DNA from: Poteriospumella lacustris | Taxonomy: Eukaryota > Sar > Chrysophyceae > Chromulinales > Dinobryaceae | Reading direction: 5' to 3' | Assembly (NCBI GenBank): GCA_008000375.1 | Contig: SMOI01000339.1 | Span: 1-34,231 of the forward strand | DNA: 34,231 nucleotides | Shown here: piece after piece, positions 19,592 to 30,322 of the stretch | Numbering within the stretch: the stretch's first letter is position 1 | How the letters are laid out: every line of letters begins with the position of its first letter | Notes under the pieces: model-generated | What the model was told of the DNA's origin: nothing | Seen by the model: only the letters and a program-made list of their open reading frames with translations | The model's database searches: none | Program-made: the position numbers and the translations under genes

Positions 19592-20683
19592 ATGTCTGCA
19601 AGCCAATACCCGATCCGCGACATTACTTCTGCACCGGCCCGTCTGGTTGAAAATCAGCGATATCAATTAGGATGCTTCGACTCTCCTATTCGTGAGGCAA
19701 ATCTTCTGGATATTCCGTCTGCGATACCCTTCCTGCCAAGGTGGCTCAAAAACTTGCATCTTCGTGAATGGCAAGCGTTTCAGATTAAAAACGGAGACTA
19801 CTTTGTCATGATTGCGGTGTATAACGCGAAAAAGATGGCACTGGTTCATTTCATTGTCTACAATTTCAAGACGAAAGAAAAAGTGAAATACGAGAAACAG
19901 CTAAATCTGTTTTCATCGATCTTCGTCCCAAAGTCTTTGTACGACTCCCATTGCTACTATCACGGTGATGACATTTCGATTGACATTCACCATGATCTCG
20001 CGTCGAATAAAATGGACATATCGGTAAAAATACGCAACTTTCCCGGGGGCTTGCCCGACTTAGACGCAGAGTTTCACGGGATCCATAACGTTGAAAGATA
20101 CAAGCCGATGGTGGTCTGCAATCCCTTCTCTGATGACAGTGTCATGTTCTCGCACAAGTGCCTGATGCCTGGAAGTGGAAGCATGCGTATCGCGAAGCCA
20201 AGTGGGTCTGATGCGTTCACAACCATTGACTTTCCCATGGAAAGCACCCAAATCATTATCGACGACCACAAAGGCTATTACCCCTACATCACTCGCTACG
20301 ACTGGGTCACGGCCCTTGGTAAGGATGAACAGTCCGGTAAACTCATCGGCTTCAATTTGACCAACAACCAAGTTGTTCAGCAAGACAAGTACAACGAAAA
20401 TTGTCTTTGGTTTGACGGGGAATTGCACCCGCTACCACCCATTCGTGTGACTCGTCCCGATGGATATACGGGTGTGTGGTTTGTGCAAGACCAACACGAC
20501 ATGGTGCGCCTGGAGTTTGAGCCTGTCACACACACCTCAGTAAACCTCAATCTTATCGTCGCTTGCAGTAAATACGAAGGGCCGTATGGTGTTTTTCGCG
20601 GGTACGTGCGCAAGCGCGATGGTGAAAAGGTGGTTGTGGATGGAATGGTGGGCATGGGAGAGGACTTCTACTTGCGCATTTAA
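19592..20683 (+). CDS. DUF2804 family protein
   Basis: This 363-aa intronless protein starts at ATG 19592. It matches my recollection of DUF2804: an N-terminal GCFDSPIREANLLDIP, a central beta-rich part with WQAFQIKNGDYFVMIAVYN and VKIRNFPGG, a conserved DHKGYYPYITRYDWVTALG block (about 228-246), and FNLTNNQVVQQDKYNENCLW near 260-280. DUF2804 is widespread in bacteria and occurs patchily in eukaryotes; it has no established function and is thought to be a beta-sandwich/lipocalin-like fold. No signal peptide or membrane helix is evident. TGTAA lies 11 nt after the stop (20694-20698). Codon use is less G+C-skewed than in clathrin. Family call is good; role is unknown. Confidence 0.8.
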   Translation: MSASQYPIRDITSAPARLVENQRYQLGCFDSPIREANLLDIPSAIPFLPRWLKNLHLREWQAFQIKNGDYFVMIAVYNAKKMALVHFIVYNFKTKEKVKYEKQLNLFSSIFVPKSLYDSHCYYHGDDISIDIHHDLASNKMDISVKIRNFPGGLPDLDAEFHGIHNVERYKPMVVCNPFSDDSVMFSHKCLMPGSGSMRIAKPSGSDAFTTIDFPMESTQIIIDDHKGYYPYITRYDWVTALGKDEQSGKLIGFNLTNNQVVQQDKYNENCLWFDGELHPLPPIRVTRPDGYTGVWFVQDQHDMVRLEFEPVTHTSVNLNLIVACSKYEGPYGVFRGYVRKRDGEKVVVDGMVGMGEDFYLRI

Positions 20684-21331
20684 CAATTTGAGGTGTAATC
20701 CAATGTTTGTTCCGAGTCTGGTCATAGCAAATGCTGCAATTGCCACGCAATGAAATGTAACTGTTGTTGACTTGATTATAATTAAAACCGTTCATATTTT
20801 AGAGAGCACGATTATGATCACATTGTTTGTCGTTAGTTGTAGGATGTGTTATTGGGGACTAGCTTCACTCTCTGGTTTCCTCGCACACTGTTTCCCAACA
20901 ATGTGTTCATACACGTCAATGACATGGAAGTGCGAAGTGCGAAGTGCGAAACCCGCAAACACCTTAGGTATTTGCATTTCTTCATTTTCTAGGGAAATTG
21001 ATCGCAATGGAGACACACGGTACCGGTGGTAAAAGTCACCGCATGTTCTGCTGTGGCAAAGGTTGGATTCACATCTGTTCCCGACAAACGACAAGAGGGA
21101 AGACAACGGATGACGACAAAGCAGTGACATGACAGCGCTGTGTCGTGGTGAGGCGGTGTCGCAGGCGGCGATGTGTCGCCGCAGCGAAAGTCGAAGAGAC
21201 GACGAGCGAAGAAAACAGAACAAAGATACGCTCCTCCTATTCCATCGGAGCCGTCACTTCGTAATTTGCTGTCCATTCCGGTGTAGGGAGTTGCCCCATC
21301 TATTTTCTCCACAGGATTGAAATCATTGAAT
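20684..21331. other. Intergenic region upstream of clathrin heavy chain
   Basis: About 650 bp with no supported gene. It holds the 3' UTR of the DUF2804 gene and the clathrin promoter. GAAGTGCGAAGTGCGAAGTG near 20928-20950 is a 7-bp triplicate. A pyrimidine-rich tract ending in ACAG at 21311-21314, 17 bp before the clathrin ATG, looks like the 3' splice site of a 5' UTR intron. Confidence 0.5.
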
Positions 21332-24300
21332 ATGGCCCAGCAGATTCCTATCGTCTTCAGTGAGATACTGAATGTAAGATGGACGAACTGTGCCTTGCAA
21401 GGACTTTTGCAATGCTGACTGTGATATGTGTTTGTATGTAGCTTGCGAATCCGCCGTACTCTGTGGCCCCTGACAATATCAAGTTTGGATTTTCTACTCT
21501 TGAGTCAGACAAGTATATCACAGTGTGCGAAAATGCTCAGCAGCAAATTGCCATTGTTGACTTAACGGCTGGAAACACCGTGTCTCGCCAAAAGATGTCC
21601 GCTGAAGCAGCGATCATGAACCCAGTGTCAAAGGTCATTGCAGTCAGAGGTAATTGCCCAACGATTTTCTCAGATTAGATGCGTGGAAATGACTTCGTTT
21701 TGTTGAGCAGCCGGCCAAGTTTTGCAAATCTTCAATTTGGAACTGCGTGCCAAGATGAAGAACCACACCATGCCCGCCCCAGTGACTTACTGGCGCTGGA
21801 TCTCGCCAAATACTATTGCTTTGGTGACTGCGCAATCCGTGTTCCACTGGTCTATTGAGGGAGACAGTGCGCCTGTGAAGATTTTCGATCGCAACAGCGG
21901 CTTGACTGATGGCACTCAGATCATCAACTACCAGGTCTCTGGCGATGGCAAGTGGTGCTTGCTTTGCGGCATTTCGGCCGGTGCGACACCCGGTGTCATC
22001 AACGGAACGATGCAATTGTTTTCGATCGATAAGCAAGTGTCGCAGATGTTGCAAGGCCACAGCGGCGCATTCACTGTCCTCAACATCCCCGGAAGAGACG
22101 AACCTGCTCAAGTCTTGGCCTTTGAAGACAAGAAGCCCGATCAGCCTGCTAAGATCTTCATCATGGAGGTGGGCCGCGACAAAAACGCCCCCGGAGGAGT
22201 GTTCAAGGTCGCCCCTCAGAACATTCCGATGCCCGCCGACGCTGCGAACGACTTCCCCGTGACGATGAATGCCTCGAAGACATCGGGAATGCTGTACATG
22301 ATCTCGAAGATGGGCTACTTGTATCTCTTCGACATCTTCTCTGGCAAGCCTGTGTATCGTGCGCGTGTCACAACCGACACGGTCTTCGCGTCCACCGAGC
22401 ACACGGCTACCGGCGGTGTGTTGTGCATCACTCGCAAGGGCCAGGTCCTTCACATCGGCCTGAACGACGCCATGTTGGTTCCCTACATCGTTGGACAACT
22501 CCGCGACTCCCAACTGGCCATTGAGCTTGCGTCTCGCTTGAACCTGCCCGGGGCTGACGACTTGTACACCCAGCAGTTCAACACGCTCATCGCCGCTGGC
22601 GACGTTCAGGGCGCTGCTCGCGTTGCCGCTGACTCCCCTCGCGGATTCTTGCGCACCCCCGCTACCATTCTGCGTTTCCAGCAAGTTGCTCCTCAGCCTG
22701 GTCAGCCACAGCCCGTGTTCCAGTACTTTTCCATTTTGCTGGAGAAGGGCAAGCTGAACGCGATGGAGTCTGTGGAGCTCGCGAAGCCGGTCGTGCAGCA
22801 AGGACGTGTGCAGCTGCTGGAGAAGTGGATCGGCGAGAACAAGTTGGAGTTCTCCGAGGAGCTGGGCGACCTGGTGATGGGCGCCGATGTCAACATGGCG
22901 CTCACCATCTACCTGGGAGCCAACGTCCCGAACAAGGTCATCAACTGCTACATGCAGCGCGGCGAGTTCGACAAGATCGTCACCTACTCTTCCCGCGTGA
23001 AGTTCCCCGTGGACTACGCCTACATGCTTCAGCAATTGGTCCGCAGCAACCCTCAGGGTGCCTTGGAGTTCGCCAAGAAGCTCGTGAGCAACGAGAACGG
23101 CGTGCAGCTCTTGGACGCGAACACGGTCCTCGAGATCTTCATGTCGGTGTCGTTGCTGCGTGAGGCGACCGCCTTCTTGTTGGAAGCCCTGAAGGGCAAC
23201 CGCAAGGAAGAGGGCTTCCTGCAGACGAAGCTCTTGGAGATCAACTTCTTGGGCGGCATGCCGCAGGTCGCCGACGCCATCTTGGGCAACGAGATGTTCT
23301 CGCACTACGACCGCAACTACATCGGCCGTCTGTGCGAGCAGTCCGGCCTGGCCCAGCGAGCGCTGGAGCACTACACGGACGTGGCGGACATCAAGCGCGT
23401 CCTGCAGAACCACGGCGCGAGCATGAATCCTGAGTTTTTGTTGACTTTCTTCGGCTCCGTGTCTCGTGAGACGTCTCTGGAGCTGTTGAAGGAGCTTTTG
23501 GCCCGCAACATCCGCCAGAACCTCAACATCGTCGTGCAGATCGCCACCAAGTACAGCGAGCCGCTCGGTCCCGAGTCGCTGATCAAGCTCTTCGAGGACT
23601 TCAAGAGCTACGAGGGCCTCTACTACTACTTGTCGGCCATCGTCAACTTCTCGCAGCTGCCCGTCGTGCACTTCAAGTACATCGAGGCGGCCGCGCGTAT
23701 GCAGCAGTTCAAGGAGGTCGAGCGCGTCTGTCGCGACTCGACGGTCTACGACCCGCAGGAGGTGAAGAAGTTCTTGATGGAGGCGAAACTGCCAGACCCG
23801 CGCCCCCTTATCCACGTTTGCGACCGCTTCGAGTTCGTCGAGGAGCTCACCGCGTACTTGTACTCGAACAACCTGCTGAAGTACATCGAGGTCTACGTGC
23901 AGAAGGTGTCGCCCCAAAAGACCCCACAGGTCATCGGCAAGCTGCTCGACTTGGAGTGCAGCGAGGACTTCGTGCGCAATCTGCTGAACTCCGTCGGTCA
24001 GATGTGCCCCGCCGCCGAGGTAGTCGAGCAAGTTGAGCGTCGCAACCGCTTGCGATTGTTGCAGCCGTGGCTCGAGGCCCGCGTGGCTCAGGGCAACACC
24101 GAGACCGCGGTGCACAACGCGATCGGAAAGATCTACATCACCATGAACCGCGACCCCGTGCAGTTCCTGCAGAACAACCAGTTCTACGACCCCAAGGTCC
24201 TCGGCTTGTTCTGCGAGAAGCTCGACCCCCACTTGGCCTTCGTCGCGTACAAACACGCTCGCGGCGAGTGCGACGACGCGTTGATTCGTGTGACGCAGGA

Positions 24301-26693
24301 GAACGGTCTCTTCAAGGACCTCGCGCGCTACCTCGTTGAGCGCCAGGACATCGAGTTGTGGACCCGCGTGTTGCGTCCCGAGGGCTACAACCCCGAAGAC
24401 CCTGAGCCCCCCTCGCGTCGCTACCTCCTCGACCAGGTGGTGCAGACGGCGCTGCCGGAGGCGCGAAACCCCGATGAGGTGTCCACCACCGTCAAGGCCT
24501 TCATGCAGTGCGACATGCCCGAAGAGCTCATCGAGCTGCTGGAGCGCATCGTGTTGCAGGGCTCCGAGTTCTCCAACAACAAGAACCTGCAGAACCTGCT
24601 CATCCTCACCGCCATCCGAGCGGCGAAGGGCAAGGTCATGGAGTACATCAACCGCCTCGACAACTTCGACGGCCCGGACATCGCGAAGATCGCTGCCTCG
24701 GACGCGAACGAGCTGTTCGAGGAGGCGTACACCATCTACGTCAAGTTCGGCAAGAAGGCCGTCGGGGAGGAGCAGGTCACCCACCAGGTGAACGCCGTCG
24801 AGATCCTCGTCGACAAGATCCGCGACTTGGACCGCGCGAAGGAGTTCGCCGAGCGCGTGAACGCCGCCGCTGTCTGGAGCAAGCTCGCACGCGCGCAGTT
24901 GAACAACAACCTCGTGGCGGAGTCCATCGCCTCGTACATCAAGGCCAAGGACGCCACCGACTACCTGTTGGTCATCTCCGCCGCCGAGCAGGTCGGCGAC
25001 TACGAGAACCTCACCTCGTATTTGAAGATGGCGCGCAAGCTCATCAAGGAGACCATCATCGACACCCAGCTGATCTACGCCTTGGCGCGCATCAACAAGC
25101 TGTCGGAGATGGAGGAGGTGATTTCGGTGCCCAACGTCGCCAAGATCGACCAGATCGGCGAGCGCTGCTTCGACGAGGGCCTCTTCGAGGCGGCCAAGCT
25201 GTTGTTCATCAACATCAACAACAACGCGAAGCTCGCGCTGTGCTACATCCAGTTGCAGCAGTTCCGCGAAGCCGTCGACGCCGCCACGAAGGCCAACTCC
25301 GTGTCGACGTGGAAGGAGGTCAACCTCGCGTGTCTGCGCGCGCAGGAGTTCCGCCTGGCGAACATCTGCGGTCTGCACATCATCGTGCACCCCGACCACT
25401 TGGAGGAGCTCATCGGCCACTACGAGCGCGCCGGTCGCTCCACCGAGCTCATGCAGTTGATGGAGCAGGGCCTCGGCCTGGACAACGCCCACGCGGGCAT
25501 CTTCACCGAGCTGGGCGTGCTGTACTCGAAGTACCTGCCCGAGAAGCTCATGGAGCACATCAAGATCTTCTGGAGCCGCATGAACATCACGAAGCTCTTG
25601 CGTGCCTGCGAGCGCGCGTTGTTGTGGAACGAGATGGTCTACCTGTACAAGGAGGACGGCCAGCACGACTCGGCGGTGCGAACGATGGTGGAGCACACCG
25701 TGGCGTTCCAACACGACCTCTTCTTGGACTGCGTCCAGAAGGTCCGCAACCCTGAGGTGCAGTACCGCGCCATCACGTTCTACCTGGGCTACCACCCCAT
25801 GCAGCTCGGCCGCCTGCTCCAGGTGCTCACGCCCCACTTGGACCACGCCCGCGTCGTGCACCTGCTTCGCAAGCACGAGGCGCTGTCCCTCGCGCTTGAG
25901 TACATGCGCTCGGTGCAGAAGGAGAACTTGTCGGTGGTGAACGAGGCCATCAACGAGCTGGCCATCCTCGAGGAGGACTACGAAGCGCTGCGCTCGTCCA
26001 TCGACGACTTCGACAACTTCGACCAGATCTACCTCGCCCAGAAGATCGAGCGCCACGAGCTGTTGGAGTTCCGTCGCATCTCCTCGTACCTGTACAAGAA
26101 GAACAAGCGCTGGTCGCAATCCATCGCGTTGTCCAAGGCCGACCGCATGTACAAGGACGCCATCGACACGGCCGCCGCTTCGCAGGACACGGACCTGACC
26201 GAGGACCTCTTGCGCTTCTTCGTGTCCGTCAATGACCGCGCTTGCTTCTCTGCGTTGCTCTTCACGTGCTACGAACTGGTGCGCCCCGACACCGTCCTGG
26301 AACTCGCCTGGAGACACGGCTACACGGACTTCGCCATGCCATTCATGTACGTGTCTTCTTCCTTCGCTGCTTTGTCGCCGTGCTCACCGCTTCGTCTGTT
26401 GTAGTGTGCAATATGTCCGCCACCTGCACGATCGCATGCACGCGCTGGAGACCCGCACTGCGCCACCGAAGGAGGAGGCAGCTGCGGCGGTCGACGCCGG
26501 ATTCGGCGCGCCTTTGATGGGCCTCGGCAACGAGCCGCTGATGATCACGAATGCTCCTGCGTACGGCGCGTACGGCTACCACACTGCGGGCGGCATCCCC
26601 GACCCTTACGCACAAGCCGCGATGCCTGGCTACGGAGCGCCCAACATGGGCGGCATGAACATGGGCGGCGCCTACGGCGGCGGCTACTACTAA
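21332..26693 (+). CDS. CLTC: Clathrin heavy chain
   Basis: Coding exons 21332-21373, 21442-21649, 21711-26346 and 26405-26693 (introns 68, 61 and 58 bp) total 5,175 nt and give 1,724 aa, slightly longer than animal clathrin. The N-terminal beta-propeller begins MAQQIPIVF...SVAPDNIKFGFSTLESDKYI and continues [29 protein letters not shown]. The rest is the linker and the seven CHC repeats of the triskelion leg, followed by a Gly/Tyr-rich tail. GNEPLMITNAP in the tail resembles the Hsc70 uncoating site (QLMLT) of animal clathrin. It forms coats on endocytic and Golgi-derived vesicles. Codon use is strongly biased to G/C third positions with frequent TTG for Leu, as for a highly expressed gene. 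Confidence 0.98.
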
Positions 26694-26846
26694 ATACTCC
26701 GCCTCGCCGCTCGCTCCCCCGCTAGTATTGTATATCCTCCGCCGCGTCGCCGTCCAGTTTTAAGTTACTTAGCTCTTTTTCTTTAGTGCGTTAACGGTCA
26801 CCGAAATATCTCACTACAACGCCGCCAGTGTTCAGCTTGTTGCCGT

Positions 26847-28456
26847 TCAGAAATCGTCGGACTCGGAGTAGTTGCCGTCGCCGCGGCGGTCGTCGTCCTC
26901 TTCGTCGTCGTCATCGTCGTCGTCGTCCTCCTCGTCGTCGTCGTCGTCGAGGAAGTCGTCGGCCACGGCGCCCCGCCCCGCCGACGACGACCCGCCGCTC
27001 TTGCCGCGCCCCGCCTGCGCGCCCCCACCCGCGCCGCCTGAGTGGTGGAGGCCCCCGCGCCCCGGCGCCTGTGCTTGCTGTTGTGATGGTCCGCGGCCGC
27101 CGCCGCTCTGGTAGCGCTCGTTGACGGAGAGTTCTTCGTCATCGTCGTCGTCCTCCTCTTCCTCCTCGTCGTCGTCGTCATCGCTGCGACCGCCTCTGCG
27201 ACCCTTACCGCCGCTACCGCCATTTCCACGTCGATTCCCTCGTCGATCGGCGTCGTCTTCATCTTCGCTGCGGCCTCCACGTCCGCCACGCGAGGCGATG
27301 CCACCACTGACGCGGCCGTTCGTCGCGTTTTTGTTGCCGAACACTCCACCGCCAGCCTCACTGCCCGCCGCCAACGCGCGTCCTTCGGCACCGCCACGCA
27401 TTAACTCGACTTCTTCCTTCAACAACCGCTCGCGCATCTTCTTCAGACGCGCCTCCGTCTCTTTGGCGGCCTCCTCCTCCGCCATGCGGAAGCGGTCCAG
27501 TTCGCCTTCGAGGTACGAGAGATTGCGCTGCCGCTCGACGTACACTTCGTAATAGCGCTGCAACTCTTTCTCCAGCTTCTCTGCTTCCTCCAGGAACTGA
27601 GGCTTCACACTCTCCAGCGACTTCAAGCGCTTCTCTGTCCGTTCGAGTTCCTCCGAGCGCTTCGTGATCTTCGCCGCCAACGTGCGCTGGTCGGCTTCGA
27701 GTTCTTCGGCTTCTTTCTTCGCATCCTCAACGGCCTGGCGCGTATTGTCGATGAGGTCTCGCACCTTTCGCTCCACGGCTTGCTGATCCTTGGAGCCCTC
27801 TGGCGCGGCGGCTGCAACGTCAAGAAAACGCAGCGCCTTGCTTCGTTCGCCTCGCTCGCTGAGCTCGGCCTCCAGCAAGTCGTAGAGACGCGCACCCGAC
27901 TGCGTGAGCTCGGAGGCGAGTTTGCGTGCATCCTTTACGTCTTGCATTTTAATTTGGGGCGGTGGCGTGTCGTCTTCGGCGTTGGTGGATTGCTGGCGGT
28001 GTCTGGGCTGTGCCGACCGGGTCGCCTTGTGCAGCAGCGTTGCGAGCTTCAGCAATTCTTGAACCGCGCGCCCATCGGATGCGTACAGTTTCTTCGTGTT
28101 GAGCTTCAGGCGGGCTTTGGACGCCAACAACGACGCGATTCCGGTGAGGAAGTCCACGCGTTCGTTCTCGAACTCGACTCTGTCGGAGATGGTTGTGTCG
28201 GGGTCGTAGAGCTTGACCATCCAGTACAGAACGTCTGCGACCAGCTCGAAGTTGGGAGTTCGAAAGTTTTCCATCTATACGGGAGTGTTAGTGGGCATGA
28301 ACGGAAAGCATGCGGATCGCGGATGGCGTACCGATATTAGCCGGGGATACCCCAAGGCCCGCATTATCTCGGTGAAATCTGTGCACGAAGAACGGAATAA
28401 GCTGAGGCAAGTCAAATGGGCGTCAAGATCATACTTCGAAGTTCTCTATACGACAT
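26847..28456 (-). CDS. CLUAP1: Clusterin-associated protein 1 / IFT38 (Qilin, DYF-3), IFT-B subunit
   Basis: Exons on the minus strand: 28435-28456 (22 nt), 28332-28378 (47 nt) and 26847-28274, with introns of 56 and 57 bp. Spliced length is 498 aa. The two small exons restore the family N-terminus: MSYRELRNFTEIMRALGYPR joined to LIS and MENFRTPNFELVADVLYWMV. This is the calponin-homology-like domain of IFT38. LKLNTKKLYASDGRAVQELLK and a long coiled coil (LEADQRTLAAKI... to ERLLKEEVELM) follow. The C-terminal 170 residues are Gly/Asp/Glu/Arg-rich and longer than the human tail. IFT38 belongs to the peripheral IFT-B complex, so the organism builds cilia or flagella. Confidence 0.96.
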
Positions 28457-29118
28457 TTGTCTTGAATACAGGCTTCCACTATCTTATCTTCGTCCGTTTC
28501 TTTCGGCACGACTGCAGAGCCGCTTAGGCAATTGTCAACCAGGTCTATGATGAGGAGATTGCGCACTCAGCAGTTGAGTTGGACGATCTATCCCCCACTG
28601 TTGAAAGCTTCTACACGTGTCCCCGACGCGTGTCAATGATTCGCTGATGATTCTAGCGGAAATGCCATGCACACAGGAAGGACATAACTTGGACTTTGGA
28701 CGACCAAAGCGCCGTCGTTGTGGGAGGGCACCGCCGCGGTTCAAAAATGACCGTTTCGATTCGCGGGAGGCCTCTGCCGTGACAGGGCGCTCTGCGACCG
28801 ATGCCCTCACGGACGGACGTATCCTATCTGCTTACTTTGGCGGTAGACACATTACGAGACCAAAGTAAGCGTCGCTTTCGCGTCGCCACTGTCGTCGTCG
28901 TCGTCGTGTTGCTTCAGTTCCCGTCGCATTGGGTGGGCTCTGTGGCTCTATGGCTCTATTGGGCATTGGGCATTGAAGTTTTCCAAGCGCAATGGGGTCG
29001 TTCGTCGGCCCTCATCATGTCGCGTTGTACACAGTTCTAGTAGTTACCCATTGAAGCTGTAACGTGTTGCACTTGAGGTGGACAAGACCAGCGAACAGAC
29101 ATTTCTTTTACTTTGCCT
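28457..29118. promoter_or_regulatory. Divergent upstream region between CLUAP1 and NAT9-like genes
   Basis: About 660 bp with no supported gene. Short direct repeats GGCTCTAT and GGGCATT occur near 28945-28975 and a GTC triplet run near 28890-28906. A 40-codon frame without ATG (28528-28647) was considered and left out. Confidence 0.5.
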
Positions 29119-29818
29119 ATGAGAGACAACGAGAAAGTGCGACTGGTAGGCTCCGCCGTGGAGTTAGTTCCGTATGAGCGCGTATTTGTGGAGCGGTATC
29201 ACCAGTGGATGCAAGATACCTTCCTCTTGGACACGACTGCTTCGGAGCCACTGACGATCGAGCAGGAATACGAAATGCAGACGTCTTGGCGAGAAGATCC
29301 TGACAAGTGCACCTTTATCCTTCTCTCCAAGAGAAATGAAAGCGATGAACTAGGCGATGATGAAGTGAGTCGTATGATTGGGGATGTGAACCTCTTCGTC
29401 AGTCAACGGTTCTACGAATGGGTTGGGGAGGATCAGGTGGAACGAGAGGAGAAAAATGCGGAAGTTGACATCATGGTGGCCGAGAAGACCTCGCGAGGAA
29501 GAGGCATAGGTGTCGAGGCAGTTAAGTTGATGCTTTGGTACGGCGTGAGGCATCTGGAGATCTCCCGATTCTTTGCGAAAATCAACAAGTCAAACGAGTC
29601 GTCGATCAAGCTGTTCCGAAGGTAAGCGGCTATAACGTCTTTTGCGCTTGACATACAAAATCTTATGTTGGTGGTGAAGGTTGGGCTTCAAGGAGACACA
29701 CTATGTTGCCGCCTTTGAAGAATACGAATTCCAACTGTGCCTTCACGAGGAGGCCCTGCAGACGATTCTCACCGAAGTCGACCAACTCTGTCCCTTTCAG
29801 GCGTACCCTCACTACTGA
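29119..29818 (+). CDS. NAT9: NAT9-like GNAT-family N-acetyltransferase
   Basis: Two exons, 29119-29621 and 29680-29818, with a 58-bp intron (GTAAGC...GAAG), give 213 aa. ATG 29119 is the first Met in frame. The sequence follows NAT9 closely: VELVPYE, RYHQWMQD, TASEPLTIEQEYEMQTSW, DKCTFILL, MIGDVNLF, then the acetyl-CoA loop RGRGIGVEA and ML.YGVRHL. After the splice, LFRRLGFKE completes motif B. NAT9 is a conserved eukaryotic acetyltransferase of the Gcn5-related fold; the fly homologue affects microtubule stability. No TGTA is seen within 100 nt of the stop, unlike most genes here. Confidence 0.93.
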
Positions 29819-30084
29819 AGAACGGACACTTGATTTAGACCCAATCATATTCCCAATATCCCCCGTTAAATATGGAGGATGCAGTACAATAAGTGCTCAG
29901 CTGGCCCCTACAGACTCATAATTCACTCGAAGAGCATTGGTCGAGTCCAAAGCCTCTTGTTGGAACTGCGTGACTGGTATTGTGAACAGGTTAGCCTGGA
30001 CTTCAACGCTACTGCCAACAGATTCTGCTGGCTACACATCTATGTACACAGCAGACGATGCACATGTCCGTGCCCGCTGCCTCA

Positions 30085-30124
<40 letters not shown>

Positions 30125-30322
30125 GTCCGCCTGGCAGAGAGGAATTGCGTACGTCGCCAGAGGGAAGTGTGCTCCGCAAGAGCGGAACTCCTCAACTGAG
30201 GGCGATTCTTCAGAGGTCGCGACTTGGCGCTTGCCGCAGAGCACCAAGGATCATAAACGATTTGTCACTATAGCTTCCAGTCTTGCCCCGTCTCTCTTTT
30301 TTTCAGCTGTGAAGGATTGACC
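29819..30322. other. Intergenic region upstream of the Rpn1 gene
   Basis: About 500 bp with a (TCG)13 run and no recognised gene. TCTCTCTTTTTTTCAG, ending at 30306, is a strong 3' splice-site-like sequence 16 bp before the Rpn1 ATG and suggests a 5' UTR intron. The matching donor was not identified; GTACGT near 30148 is one candidate. Confidence 0.5.
30085..30123. repeat. Trinucleotide microsatellite (TCG)13
   Basis: Thirteen uninterrupted TCG units (39 bp) lie between the NAT9-like and Rpn1 genes, outside any supported coding exon. Similar shorter GTC/GAC runs occur at 12055-12130 and within acidic-tail coding regions. Confidence 0.95.

Noticed and set aside
21644-26317. A 1,557-codon open frame on the minus strand
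   Set aside because: It is the antisense shadow of clathrin exon 3. Strong codon bias there avoids codons that would make stops on the other strand. The product is a Val/Leu/Asp/His-rich sequence with no domain.
28528-28647. A 40-codon frame (AIVNQVYDEEIAHSAVELDD...) with protein-like composition
   Set aside because: It lacks an ATG at the start, I recognise no homologue, and no splice partner was found. It may be an unrecognised exon but cannot be supported.
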